From NCBI GenBank assembly GCA_038238245.1, contig JBBRXX010000010.1, forward strand, positions 62,001 to 126,000: a stretch of 64,000 nucleotides of DNA, written 5' to 3'. The translations under genes and the position numbers were made by a program. The DNA is from DASQHW01 sp038238245 (GTDB lineage Bacteria; Actinomycetota; Acidimicrobiia; IMCC26256; PALSA-610). Below are positions 7,063-15,461 of the stretch, piece after piece (positions within the stretch are counted from its first letter, which is position 1; each line of letters starts with the position of its first letter). The notes below the pieces were generated by a model. That model did not search any database. It was given only the letters and a program-made list of their open reading frames with translations, and was not told the DNA's origin.

Positions 7063-8160
7063 GTGAAGCCCTTGCGATTGAGCACGGATTACAGACGTCG
7101 GGACAGGCGCCGAAAGGCAGCTGACCGTCTTCGTACGGTGGCGATCATTCTCTCGTCAGTGGGAGTTTGGGTCGGCGCGTTCGCATTCATCGTTTCGGGT
7201 ACCGACCACAAATCCGCTGGCGCGCCCATCGCACCGACGCACACAGACGCGGCGGCGCCGGCAAGCGACTACGCCAAGATGCTGCAAGAGATTGCTTCGC
7301 GCGCGCCGGAGTACAACGGCGGCGCGGCCCTCAACGGTAACGGCACCAGCAACAACACCAACGACAACAACAACGCCGGTGCGTCGGGTGCGAAAGCGAA
7401 GATCGGCGATCGCACGCGCAAGGCATCCGCGGGCAACAACGGCCAGCCCCGCGTTGGCGTCGCCAACGCGTCGTCGATCCAAGCGCCGACGAACCAGGGC
7501 CTCTTGAATGCACCCGCATCGACCTTGCCCACCACCACGACGACCGGCGCCAGCATGCCACCGTCCACGACGAGTACCAGTACAACCGTCAGTACGACGA
7601 CGACGGTCGGCAACCCTGCCCCGAACGGGCCAATCATCTCGCTCAACGACTCCCGATTGACGCCCGCACAACGCGCCGCGGCGCAGGCTTTGATCGACCG
7701 CACGACCGCCGCGATGAGTGTGTTCCCGACCGAGCAGTCGGTGGTCGACGCCGGATACCGGTGGATCGGCGACACCGACCCCGACGGCTTCCAGACCTAC
7801 ATCAAGTCGTCGTATCTCTCGGACGGACGCGAACTCGACGCCGCGCACATCGAATCGATCGTCCTGCAGCGGAACGCGGCGGGCGCGGCCAATGTCGTTG
7901 CGGCCGTCTACGTGCTCGAGCCCACCCAGACCATGGCCGACGTGCCCCCCATCGCGGGCGCGTTCACGACGTGGCAGGCACGCAATCTCTGCCGCGCGGG
8001 CAACATGTTCTCCCCCCGTCTCGCGGACGGGACGTGCCCAACAGGAAGTCTCCCCGTGGTCATGCCGCCGTCGCTTCATGTCTGGCTCGTGCCCAACGTG
8101 TGCGGGCCGTTCGCCGACGTCGCCGTCGACCCGACAACCTGCAAGCCGCTCTCGCCGTAG
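7063..8160 (+). CDS. Membrane-anchored secreted protein of unknown function
   Basis: About 365 residues. A basic N-terminus (STDYRRRDRRRKAADRLR) precedes one transmembrane helix (VAIILSSVGVWVGAFAFIV), then a long low-complexity extracellular linker rich in Asn, Thr and Ser (for example STTSTSTTVSTTTTVG). The folded C-terminal domain of about 170 residues begins near LTPAQRAAAQALIDRTTAAM and contains VVDAGYRWIGDTDPDGFQTY and three or four cysteines. This suggests a wall-exposed domain held away from the membrane by a flexible stalk. The GTG at 7063 is chosen; an in-frame TTG at 7036 would add nine residues. No catalytic motif is recognised. Confidence 0.75.
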   Translation: MKPLRLSTDYRRRDRRRKAADRLRTVAIILSSVGVWVGAFAFIVSGTDHKSAGAPIAPTHTDAAAPASDYAKMLQEIASRAPEYNGGAALNGNGTSNNTNDNNNAGASGAKAKIGDRTRKASAGNNGQPRVGVANASSIQAPTNQGLLNAPASTLPTTTTTGASMPPSTTSTSTTVSTTTTVGNPAPNGPIISLNDSRLTPAQRAAAQALIDRTTAAMSVFPTEQSVVDAGYRWIGDTDPDGFQTYIKSSYLSDGRELDAAHIESIVLQRNAAGAANVVAAVYVLEPTQTMADVPPIAGAFTTWQARNLCRAGNMFSPRLADGTCPTGSLPVVMPPSLHVWLVPNVCGPFADVAVDPTTCKPLSP

Positions 8161-8204
8161 ACACCGGGCACGTGCCACGCGCGTCCCGAACCTAGGGTGA
8201 CCGG

Positions 8205-8945
8205 GTGCCGCTCGAGACGCCGGACCTCCGACGACGCGCAGATGCGATCAACTGGTTCCACCGGATCGATCTCTCGCGTGAAGTGCGGACGTCCGGCGTA
8301 TACGACCCGAACCGCACGCTTCCCCGGCTGAGGCTTCCCGCGCGTATGGACGGCATGCGGGTGCTCGACGTCGGCGCGTGGGACGGCTTCTACTCGTTCG
8401 AGATGGAACGACGCGGCGCGGAGGTGCTCGCGACGGATCACTACTCCTGGGGTGGAGGTGGATGGGGAACTCGAGATGGATTCGACCTCGCCCGAGAAGC
8501 CTTCGACTCGAACGTCAAGGACCTGCGCATCGATCCGCTCGAGCTCACTCCCGAGGCCGTCGGTGGCACCTTCGACATCGTGCTCCTGCTCGGCGTGCTC
8601 TACCACCTTCGCGATCCGCTCGAGGTGCTCGAGCGCGTCCGTTCGGTGACGAAGACGCTTCTCGTGCTCGAAACGGAGGTCGGGATGTTGCTCACCCGGC
8701 GGCCCGCGGCCGAGTTCCTCCGCGCCACCGAGTTCAACGACGACCCGACGAACTGGTGGGCGCCAAACGTGCCGGCCATGGTCGGAATGCTCCGGGTATG
8801 TGGTTTCAGCAGGGTGGATGTCGTCTGGCGTCGCAGCCTCCCCCTTCGCGTTGCGAAATGGGTTGCCCGGCTTCGTGGGCCCGCGCGCCTTTCACTTGCG
8901 CACGCGCTGACGACGGACCGCTTTGTGTTCCACGCGCACGCCTGA
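8205..8945 (+). CDS. Class I SAM-dependent methyltransferase (CmoB-like/DUF1698 type)
   Basis: A 246-residue Rossmann methyltransferase. Motif I is VLDVGAWDGFYSFEMERRGA with the glycine-rich SAM loop. An acidic residue follows at the end of beta-2 (VLATDHYSW), and motif IV is FDIVLLLGVLYHLRDPLEVL. The opening INWFHRIDL and the YHLRDP stretch resemble the CmoB tRNA-modification family (DUF1698), members of which also methylate or carboxymethylate small molecules. The GTG start at 8205 is preceded by AGGGTGA. The gene sits alone between the anchored protein and the convergent dinB. The substrate is unknown, and a tRNA role is not favoured because no cmoA partner is nearby. Confidence 0.8.
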   Translation: MPLETPDLRRRADAINWFHRIDLSREVRTSGVYDPNRTLPRLRLPARMDGMRVLDVGAWDGFYSFEMERRGAEVLATDHYSWGGGGWGTRDGFDLAREAFDSNVKDLRIDPLELTPEAVGGTFDIVLLLGVLYHLRDPLEVLERVRSVTKTLLVLETEVGMLLTRRPAAEFLRATEFNDDPTNWWAPNVPAMVGMLRVCGFSRVDVVWRRSLPLRVAKWVARLRGPARLSLAHALTTDRFVFHAHA

Positions 8946-8951
8946 GCGGTC

Positions 8952-10184
8952 TCACTCGACCTCCCTCGGCTCCGGTGTCGCATCCGGCAGCAGGGGCACC
9001 GACATACCCGCGTCGCGGCCGAGCAGCACTGCGCGGCTGACGGCGGCGGACCCGAACCGGTCGCGCACGCCATCGAGCGCGACGTCGAGCGCGTCGCCCG
9101 CATACCGATCGAACGGCAATGGAAGCTGGATCGTGCCGCAGTCGTCGAGGTTGCCCACCGCGACGCCGACGAGCGTGAGGCCGTGTCGCTCGATCATCGG
9201 CGTCGCGGTCGTCAGCAGGGCTCGCGTGGTTTCGAGGATGATGTGCGTCTCCGCCGTCGCCCGAAGCAGCGTGTGCGAGCGGGTCGCGCGGGAGAAGTCG
9301 TCGAAACGGAGGCGCAGCACGATCGTGCGACCGGCGCGCCCGCCGGCGCGCATTCGGCGACTGACGCGGTCTACCAACTCTACGACCGCGGCATCGATGT
9401 CCTCGTGCGAATGGCGCGCCCGGCCGAGCGCGCGCTGCGCGCCGACGGATCGTCGACGGCGACCGACCTGCACCGGCCGCGGATCACGATTGTGCGCGAG
9501 GGCATGGAGGTGGCGGCCTGACGCACGGCCCAGCATCGCGACCAGGGACCCTTCTGCGAGAGACGCGACCTCGCCGACAGTCCTGATGCCCCGGGCGCGG
9601 AGCTTGCCGGCGGTCACTGTGCCGACGCCCCACAACCGTTCGACGGGAAGCGGGTGGAGAAAGTCGAGCTCCTGATCCGGCGGTACGACGAGCAGGCCGT
9701 CGGGCTTGGCAACGCCACTCGCCACCTTGGCGAGGAACTTGGTCCGGGCAACACCGACGGTGATCACCAACCCGACGTGCGTGAGCACCTCGTGTCGCAA
9801 GCGCGCCGCGATCTCGGCCGGCGTGCCGGACAGCCGGCGCAGTCCACCGACGTCGAGGAACGCCTCGTCGATCGAGAGACCCTCGACCAACGGGGTCGTG
9901 TCCCGGAAGATCTCGAACACCGCCTCGCTCGCTTCCGCATACGCCGACATGCGCGGCTCGACCACGATCGCGTGCGGGCACATGCGGCGCGCCTGCACAC
10001 CACCCATCGCCGTCCGAATGCCGCACGCCTTGGCCTCGTAGCTGGCTGCGAGCACGACACCGCCGCCGACGATCACCGGGCGGCCGCGGAGCCGGGCGTC
10101 GTCTCGCTGTTCGACGGACGCGTAGAACGCATCGAGGTCGGCGTGCAGAATGTCAGCGCGCGGGATCGCCGATGACACGAACAT
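8952..10184 (-). CDS. dinB: DNA polymerase IV, Y-family translesion polymerase
   Basis: A 410-residue Y-family polymerase that copies across damaged template bases. The palm acidic residues are present in DLDAFYASVEQRD and SIDEAFLDVGG. The fingers (VLAASYEAKACGIRTAM), a helix-hairpin-helix region (LWGVGTVTAGKLRARGI) and the little-finger domain follow. Near the C-terminus IQLPLPF fits the beta-clamp-binding motif. The annotated ATG (10184) lies inside a perfect SOS box, so real translation may begin at the in-frame GTG at 10178. The upstream gene on the same strand is the YcaQ-type glycosylase, 26 bp away, so both may join one damage response. Confidence 0.93.
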   Translation of the reverse strand: MFVSSAIPRADILHADLDAFYASVEQRDDARLRGRPVIVGGGVVLAASYEAKACGIRTAMGGVQARRMCPHAIVVEPRMSAYAEASEAVFEIFRDTTPLVEGLSIDEAFLDVGGLRRLSGTPAEIAARLRHEVLTHVGLVITVGVARTKFLAKVASGVAKPDGLLVVPPDQELDFLHPLPVERLWGVGTVTAGKLRARGIRTVGEVASLAEGSLVAMLGRASGRHLHALAHNRDPRPVQVGRRRRSVGAQRALGRARHSHEDIDAAVVELVDRVSRRMRAGGRAGRTIVLRLRFDDFSRATRSHTLLRATAETHIILETTRALLTTATPMIERHGLTLVGVAVGNLDDCGTIQLPLPFDRYAGDALDVALDGVRDRFGSAAVSRAVLLGRDAGMSVPLLPDATPEPREVE

Positions 10185-10191
10185 ATGTTCG
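10178..10191. promoter_or_regulatory. LexA SOS box overlapping the dinB start
   Basis: CGAACATATGTTCG is a perfect 14-bp palindrome matching the actinobacterial LexA consensus CGAAC-N4-GTTCG. It covers the dinB ATG, so LexA bound here would block the promoter or transcription start of dinB. This fits a very short or leaderless SOS transcript. Confidence 0.85.
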
Positions 10192-10210
10192 CATGATTCG
10201 GCTCACTTGG

Positions 10211-11428
10211 CTAGGTCGCACGCCGGAGCGGGCCTGCCAGGTTGCCTCGGCGCGCGACTGCGAGGTCGCGCAGCTGGAGCCACTCCCGCATCGCGTCCAG
10301 CTCGATTGCGGCGGCGGCCACGACATCCTCCGGATCGGCGGCGCTCTCGAGGAAGGCGCCCGCGACTCGTAGCGTCGAAGTCTTCCGGTCCGCCTTGAGG
10401 TCGAGCCGAGCCACCAGTCGGTCGCCGAGCAGGAGGGGCAGCACGAAGTAGCCGTACCTGCGATCCGGCGCGGGCGTATAGACCTCGATGCGGTAGTCGA
10501 AGCCGAACAACCGCCAGGTGCGGTTCCGTTCCCAGATGAGCGAGTCGAACGGCGACAACAGCGTGGCGTTCCGTCGCGTCGGTCGCCGGAGCCCGACGTT
10601 CGGGAGCATGTACCCGGCGTCGCGCCATCCTTCGACGGTGACCTCGACGAGTTCGCCCGCCTCGACGAGTTCCGCGACCCTTGCCTTCGCGCTCCTCTGC
10701 TTGATGAGGTAGTAGCCCGCGAGGTCACCGATCGTCCCGACGCCCAGCGATCGTGCCGCGAGGACCAGCAACTGGCGGTGCGCCTCGTCGACGGACGGCG
10801 TCGGCTGCGACAGGACGGCTTCGGGGATCACGCGCTCGGGCAAGTCGTACACGCGCTCGAAGCCGGCGGTGCGCCACGCCGCGAGCTCGCCACGCGTGAA
10901 GAGGTACTCCAGCGCTTGGCGACCGACGCTGCGTCGTTCCCACCATTCACCGTCCCGGCGGCGAGGGTCGGTCAGCTGCGAGGCGCGCAACGGGCCACGT
11001 TCGCGCACTTCTTCGAGGACCGAAGCGATGTAGCCGGCGTGCGCCTCTTGCCACGCCTGCCGGCGCACCGAGTACGTGGGGCTGCTGCCGTACGGCCCGT
11101 GTTCCGTCATTCGCCATCGGAACAACGGCTGGCGGGCCATCGGCAGCAGCGATGCCATCCGTCCCCAGTATTCGAAGAGCTCGCCGCCCGGCCCGCTCAT
11201 GTCGTACAGCCGGGCGACGTCATAGGCACCGAGCCTGCTGAACAGCACGAGGAACTGCGTGCGCGCGAGCACGTTGATGGCGTCGAGCTGCAGGAGTCCC
11301 GCGCCCTCGATCGCGCTACGGAGGTGACGCCGCCCGACCGGGCCGTTCGGCCGCGGCCGACCGAGGCCCTGCGCGTCGACCGCGAGCCACCGCGCTTGCG
11401 CACTCGACAATTCACCACCACGACGCAC
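10211..11428 (-). CDS. YcaQ-type (AlkX) winged-helix DNA glycosylase, crosslink repair
   Basis: About 405 residues with the YcaQ/HTH_42 architecture: three tandem winged-helix domains. Family marks include LLQLDAINVLARTQFLVLFS near the N-terminus and, in the C-terminal part, LLSPFDSLIWERNRTWRLFG followed by DYRIEVYTPAPDRRYGYFVL and LGDRLVARLDLKADR. The QLD and SPFDSLIW positions correspond to the active-site region reported for these glycosylases, which unhook DNA interstrand crosslinks. I start at GTG 11428 (AGGA 8 nt upstream); an ATG at 11476 would overlap the divergent aminotransferase start. It is followed by dinB, so excision and bypass functions are adjacent. Confidence 0.85.
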   Translation of the reverse strand: MRRGGELSSAQARWLAVDAQGLGRPRPNGPVGRRHLRSAIEGAGLLQLDAINVLARTQFLVLFSRLGAYDVARLYDMSGPGGELFEYWGRMASLLPMARQPLFRWRMTEHGPYGSSPTYSVRRQAWQEAHAGYIASVLEEVRERGPLRASQLTDPRRRDGEWWERRSVGRQALEYLFTRGELAAWRTAGFERVYDLPERVIPEAVLSQPTPSVDEAHRQLLVLAARSLGVGTIGDLAGYYLIKQRSAKARVAELVEAGELVEVTVEGWRDAGYMLPNVGLRRPTRRNATLLSPFDSLIWERNRTWRLFGFDYRIEVYTPAPDRRYGYFVLPLLLGDRLVARLDLKADRKTSTLRVAGAFLESAADPEDVVAAAAIELDAMREWLQLRDLAVARRGNLAGPLRRAT

Positions 11429-11462
11429 GCCGCGGATCCTAAGAGGGCTCCTGCGGGATGCG

Positions 11463-12620
11463 ATGCTTGGCGTCATGCGCTACCGACGGATGCCGATCGA
11501 GATCGAGTCTCCCGAGCAGCTGGGCTACGACACGATCACGAACAACCTGTCGGAGAGCTCGGTGTCGGACCGCCGTCTCACCGATCTCCGCATCGATCTC
11601 GAGTCTGACGGACGACTTCCCCTTGACGAGTTGCTGCTGTGCTACGGCGACCACTTGGGCGACCCGCTCCTGCGAGAAGCCATCGCCGCGCACGGTGACG
11701 GGCTGTCGACCGACGATGTCATCGTGACGCCGGGCGCGGCGGCCGCGTTGTTCGCCACCGCGACGTCGCTGCTCGAGCCCGGCGACCACATGGTCGTCGT
11801 GCGGACGAACTACGCCACCAACCTGGAGACGCCCCGCGCGATCGGCGCCGAGCTCGACATCGTCGATCTTGCGTACGACGACGCGTGGCAGCTCGATCCC
11901 ATGCGTGTGGCATCCCTGGTTCGCCCCGGCACGACGCGTCTGATCTCGGTGACCTGCCCGCACAATCCGACCGGGACCCTCCTCGATGTCGAGCTGTTGC
12001 GGTCGCTCGTCGAAACCGCGGAGCGCTCCGGCGCGGTGTTGCTCGTCGACGAGACGTACCGCGACCTGACACACGGTTCGCCGTTGCCGATGGCAGCGAC
12101 GTTGTCACCGCGCGCGATCAGCGTCTCGTCGATGTCGAAGGCATACGGCCTTCCGGGCCTGCGCGTCGGTTGGGCGGTGTGTCGCGATCCACAGCTCGCG
12201 GAGACGCTGTTGGCGGCGAAAGAGCAGATCGTGATCTGCGGCGCGACCATTGACGAGGCGATCGCCGGGCGAGTGCTTGCCGATCGTGCTCGGATCCTTC
12301 CGCCGATCCTCGAGGACGTGCGCACGCGTCTCGGTATCGTGCGCGACTGGATCCGAGACCAGGACACGTTCGAATGGATCGAGCCCGCGGGCGGAGTCGT
12401 CGGCCTGGTGCGCTTCGCGCCCGACGTCGCGGTGGACACCGACCGCTTCTACGAGGTGCTCTTGCAGGAGCACGGCACATACGTCGGGCCCGGTCACTGG
12501 TTCGAGGTCGACGACCGGCACTTCCGCCTCGGATTCGGCTGGCCGAGCGAGCCCGAGCTGCGCGCCGGCCTCACCGCGTGCTCGGCAGCCGCGGCGAAGG
12601 CGACTACAAACACGCGCTGA
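11463..12620 (+). CDS. PLP-dependent aminotransferase, class I/II (fold type I)
   Basis: A 385-residue aspartate-aminotransferase-fold enzyme. The PLP-binding lysine is in SVSSMSKAYGLPGLRVGW. The cofactor-contacting CPHNPTGTLLD and the aspartate in VLLVDETYRDL are in their usual positions, and the C-terminal carboxylate-binding arginine region is HFRLGFGWPS. These enzymes transfer amino groups between amino acids and 2-oxo acids; the specificity cannot be read here. The ATG at 11463 is used, with an in-frame ATG at 11475 as alternative. It diverges from the YcaQ-type gene, and its end overlaps the convergent nucleosidase by 17 bp. Confidence 0.88.
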   Translation: MLGVMRYRRMPIEIESPEQLGYDTITNNLSESSVSDRRLTDLRIDLESDGRLPLDELLLCYGDHLGDPLLREAIAAHGDGLSTDDVIVTPGAAAALFATATSLLEPGDHMVVVRTNYATNLETPRAIGAELDIVDLAYDDAWQLDPMRVASLVRPGTTRLISVTCPHNPTGTLLDVELLRSLVETAERSGAVLLVDETYRDLTHGSPLPMAATLSPRAISVSSMSKAYGLPGLRVGWAVCRDPQLAETLLAAKEQIVICGATIDEAIAGRVLADRARILPPILEDVRTRLGIVRDWIRDQDTFEWIEPAGGVVGLVRFAPDVAVDTDRFYEVLLQEHGTYVGPGHWFEVDDRHFRLGFGWPSEPELRAGLTACSAAAAKATTNTR

Positions 12621-13317
12621 TCGCGGCGTCGGCAGCGGTCTCCGTGGCGCGCTTCACGTCCTCGGCGATACGCGCCATGAGCGGAAGTCGCTCCGGGTGC
12701 GCCGCGAAGTAGCTCGCGATCGCCTCGTGGTTCGGCGTGCCGTCCTGGTTGCTGAGATGGAAGACCTCTTCGTCGACGCTGCCGTCGCTCGCGCGGTCGG
12801 AGATGACGCGAAACACGCACCACGGGATGCCGCGGGCCTCGCACACGGCGGCGATTGCGGCCGTCTCCATGTCGAGTGACACCACTCCCCGGTTTCGGAG
12901 GCCGGCGAGTGCATCGGGATCGGTGATGAGCACGTCGGTCGTCCACATCGTCCCGTGCGGCGCCTGTGCACCGAAGGGCTCGGGTCGATACTCGGCGCCG
13001 GACGCGCTGTGCACGACGACCTCGGGCCGGATCAGTGTCCCGATCGGCGTCTCGTTCTCCAGCGCGCCGGTGATGCCGACGACCACCACGCGTGCCACCG
13101 GCACGGTATCGAGCAGCTTTTCGGTACCTTCGCGTGCGAATTTCGTTCCCATGCCGGTCACGATCGCGACCACGTCGCGGCCGCCGAGGGTTCCGGCGTG
13201 GGCGGTCACGTCGCCCAGCTGCGTCTCCTCGAGTGAGAGTTTCTGCGCGAGCGGCACGAGCTCGATCGGCATCGCGCAGATGAACGCGATACGGCCGCTT
13301 TCCGATGGCGTCTCCAC
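12604..13317 (-). CDS. MTA/SAH nucleosidase-like phosphorylase-superfamily protein
   Basis: About 237 residues of the PNP/UDP phosphorylase superfamily. It resembles 5'-methylthioadenosine/S-adenosylhomocysteine nucleosidase, which cleaves the N-glycosidic bond in SAM by-product recycling. Visible marks are IAFICAMPIELVPLAQKL, VAIVTGMGTKFAREG, the G-rich VVVGITGALENE, and the ribose-binding VSLDMETAAIAAVCEARGIP with the ME pair, followed by the catalytic Asp in FRVISDRASD. The GTG at 13317 is chosen because it matches the family N-terminus and keeps clear of the divergent VOC gene; longer starts up to 13422 exist. It may be a broader-range nucleoside phosphorylase. Confidence 0.82.
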   Translation of the reverse strand: METPSESGRIAFICAMPIELVPLAQKLSLEETQLGDVTAHAGTLGGRDVVAIVTGMGTKFAREGTEKLLDTVPVARVVVVGITGALENETPIGTLIRPEVVVHSASGAEYRPEPFGAQAPHGTMWTTDVLITDPDALAGLRNRGVVSLDMETAAIAAVCEARGIPWCVFRVISDRASDGSVDEEVFHLSNQDGTPNHEAIASYFAAHPERLPLMARIAEDVKRATETAADAAISACL

Positions 13318-13384
13318 GCGCCAAGCTTGCCGCTTTCGGCGTCGCGCATCCAGCGCTGGACCATGAACGACTGAGGGAAGACCA

Positions 13385-13753
13385 ATGGCGAGCGTGCTGA
13401 CGGAAGTCATCATCGACTGCAAGGATCCGCTTCGTGTCGCGCAATTCTGGCGCGACGTGCTTGCCTGGCCGATGGTCGAGGATGCGCGCGGCTACTGCTG
13501 GTTGTCAGCGACCGGTGAGCCGACCGCGCCACCGCTGCTCGTTTTCGTACCGGTGCCGGAACCGAAGACGCTGAAGAACCGGCTGCATCTCGACGTCAAC
13601 CCGTCGGGATGTGACCAGGACGAGGAGCTGGACCGCCTCCTCGCGCTCGGCGCTCGCCGGGTTGACGTCGGTCAGCGCGACGTGCCGTGGGTGGTGCTGG
13701 CCGATCCCGAGGGCAATGAGTTCTGTCTCCTGCGTCGTCGCGTGGATCGGTAG
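13385..13753 (+). CDS. VOC-superfamily (glyoxalase-like) protein
   Basis: A 122-residue single-module protein of the vicinal-oxygen-chelate fold (Glyoxalase_6 type). It opens with LTEVIIDCKDPLRVAQFWRD, continues through KNRLHLDVNP, and ends with VLADPEGNEFCLLRR, the two beta-alpha-beta-beta-beta halves. The H in LHLD and E in GNEF are the likely metal or active-site positions. Members include isomerases, dioxygenases and resistance proteins; the substrate is unknown. It lies just before the DGPF protein and ECF sigma gene and could belong to that unit. Confidence 0.8.
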   Translation: MASVLTEVIIDCKDPLRVAQFWRDVLAWPMVEDARGYCWLSATGEPTAPPLLVFVPVPEPKTLKNRLHLDVNPSGCDQDEELDRLLALGARRVDVGQRDVPWVVLADPEGNEFCLLRRRVDR

Positions 13754-13860
13754 CCGCCGCCCGGCCCGCGTGGCGTCGAGAGTCGCAAGTCGCGCTTCCG
13801 ATGTCGATCCGGCGCAATCCCGATCGTCGTAGTGATGAACTGTCACCACGAGGAGGAACC

Positions 13861-14208
13861 ATGCGATACGTCCTGATGATCTGCACCGACGAGCACACCG
13901 ACCAGGCGCAGAGCCCCGAAGAAGCGTCGGCGAGCTTCGCCGAGTACATGGCATTCGGCGAGGAAATGGGGAAGCGGGGCGTCCTGCAGGGCGGCGAGCG
14001 TCTCCGGCCGACCAGCGACGCCACGACCGTGCGGGTGCGCGATGGTGAAGTGCTGACCTCCGACGGCCCGTTCGCGGAGACCAAGGAGCAGATCGGTGGC
14101 TACTACATCGTCGACTGCAGGGATCTCGATCAGGCGATCGAGGTCGCGGCGAAGATTCCCGGCGCGCGGAGCGGGAGCATCGAAGTGAGGCCGATCTGGG
14201 AGATGTGA
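13861..14208 (+). CDS. YciI-like DGPF-domain protein
   Basis: A 115-residue protein with a strong Shine-Dalgarno (GAGGAGG). It opens MRYVLMICTDE and carries the family signature TSDGPFAETKEQIGGYYIVD, followed by IEVAAKIPGA. DGPF (YCII-related) proteins are small dimeric ferredoxin-like folds and are the characteristic genomic partners of ECF42 sigma factors. Here the stop codon overlaps the GTG start of that sigma gene by 4 bp, so the pair is translationally coupled. The biochemical role of DGPF proteins is not settled; they may be targets or modulators of the sigma factor. Confidence 0.88.
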   Translation: MRYVLMICTDEHTDQAQSPEEASASFAEYMAFGEEMGKRGVLQGGERLRPTSDATTVRVRDGEVLTSDGPFAETKEQIGGYYIVDCRDLDQAIEVAAKIPGARSGSIEVRPIWEM

Positions 14209-15452
14209 GACCGGATCACGCAAGTGCCGTGGAGGCCGCCGTCGCCGACGCGTTCCACAACGAATGGGGGCGCGTCGTCGCGACGCTGATCCGTGTGACA
14301 GGCGATTGGGACGTCGCCGAGGAATGCTCGCAGGACGCTTTCGCGCGGGCGCTCGAGCGCTGGCCCCGCGACGGCATCCCGCGCAACCCCGGCGCCTGGC
14401 TGACGACGACGGCCCGCAATCGCGCGCTCGACCGGTTGCGGCGCACCGCGACCGGTGCGACCAAGCTGCGAGAGGCGGCGATGCTGTCGACACCCGAGGA
14501 TCGGAATGCCGGTGATGACAGTGGGATCGAAGACGACCGGCTGAGGCTGATCTTCACCTGCTGCCATCCCGCGCTCTCGGTCGAGGCGCAGGTCGCGCTC
14601 ACGCTGCGCACACTCGCCGGCCTCACCACCGGCGAGATCGCGCGGGCGTTCCTCGTCCCCGAGCGGACGATGGCCCAGCGCCTCGTCCGCGCCAAGCAGA
14701 AGATCCGCAACGCGGGTATCCCGTATCGCGTCCCGCCCGCGCACCTGTTGCCGGAACGCACGGGCGCGGTGCTCGGTGTGCTGTACCTGCTGTTCAACGA
14801 GGGGTACGCGGCGACCGCCGGCGCCGACCTGGTACGTACCGATCTCTGCGCCGAGGCGATCCGCCTGGCTCGCACGCTCGCGGCATTGATGCCCGATGAG
14901 CCCGAGGCGCTCGGCCTGCTCGCGCTCATGCTCTTGCACGATGCGCGTCGCCCCGCGCGCGTCGACGATGCGGGCGAGCTCGTGCCTCTCGAAGCGCAGG
15001 ATCGCACGCGCTGGAATCGCGATGACATCGACGAGGGGATCGAGCTGCTCGACGCGGCCCTACGACGGGGTGAGGCGGGGGCGTATCAGGTACAGGCCGC
15101 GATCGCCGCCTGCCACGCGACCGCGATGGACGCGTCCGCGACCGACTGGACCGAGATCGCTGCGCTCTACCGCGAGCTGGTGCGAAGGGTTCCGACACCG
15201 GTCGTCGAGCTCAATCGAGCCGTCGCCGTGGCGATGGCCGACGGCCCGGAAGCCGGGCTCGAGATCGTGCACGCGCTGGAGGCGTCCGGTGCATTGCCGG
15301 GCTACCACCTGTTGCCCGCGACACGCGCCGATCTCCTGCGCCGACTCGAGCGCAATGCCGAGGCGACGCTCGCGTACCGCGAAGCGCTTGCACTGGCGAC
15401 GAGCGACGCCGAGCGTCGCTACCTCGCCCGCCGCCTCGACGACCTGGCCTGA
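14205..15452 (+). CDS. ECF42-type RNA polymerase sigma factor with C-terminal TPR-like extension
   Basis: A 415-residue ECF sigma factor, roughly twice the usual ECF size. Region 2 contains WDVAEECSQDAFARALERWP and AWLTTTARNRALDRLRR. Region 4 contains LTLRTLAGLTTGEIARAFLV and RTMAQRLVRAKQKIR. From about residue 180 an extension of roughly 235 residues follows, with the conserved LYLLFNEGYAAT and VELNRAVAVAMADGPEAGL, typical of the ECF42 C-terminal domain (TPR-like). In this group the extension takes the place of an anti-sigma factor in controlling activity. The upstream DGPF gene is the typical ECF42 partner. Confidence 0.92.
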   Translation: MRPDHASAVEAAVADAFHNEWGRVVATLIRVTGDWDVAEECSQDAFARALERWPRDGIPRNPGAWLTTTARNRALDRLRRTATGATKLREAAMLSTPEDRNAGDDSGIEDDRLRLIFTCCHPALSVEAQVALTLRTLAGLTTGEIARAFLVPERTMAQRLVRAKQKIRNAGIPYRVPPAHLLPERTGAVLGVLYLLFNEGYAATAGADLVRTDLCAEAIRLARTLAALMPDEPEALGLLALMLLHDARRPARVDDAGELVPLEAQDRTRWNRDDIDEGIELLDAALRRGEAGAYQVQAAIAACHATAMDASATDWTEIAALYRELVRRVPTPVVELNRAVAVAMADGPEAGLEIVHALEASGALPGYHLLPATRADLLRRLERNAEATLAYREALALATSDAERRYLARRLDDLA

Positions 15453-15461
15453 GATCACGGG

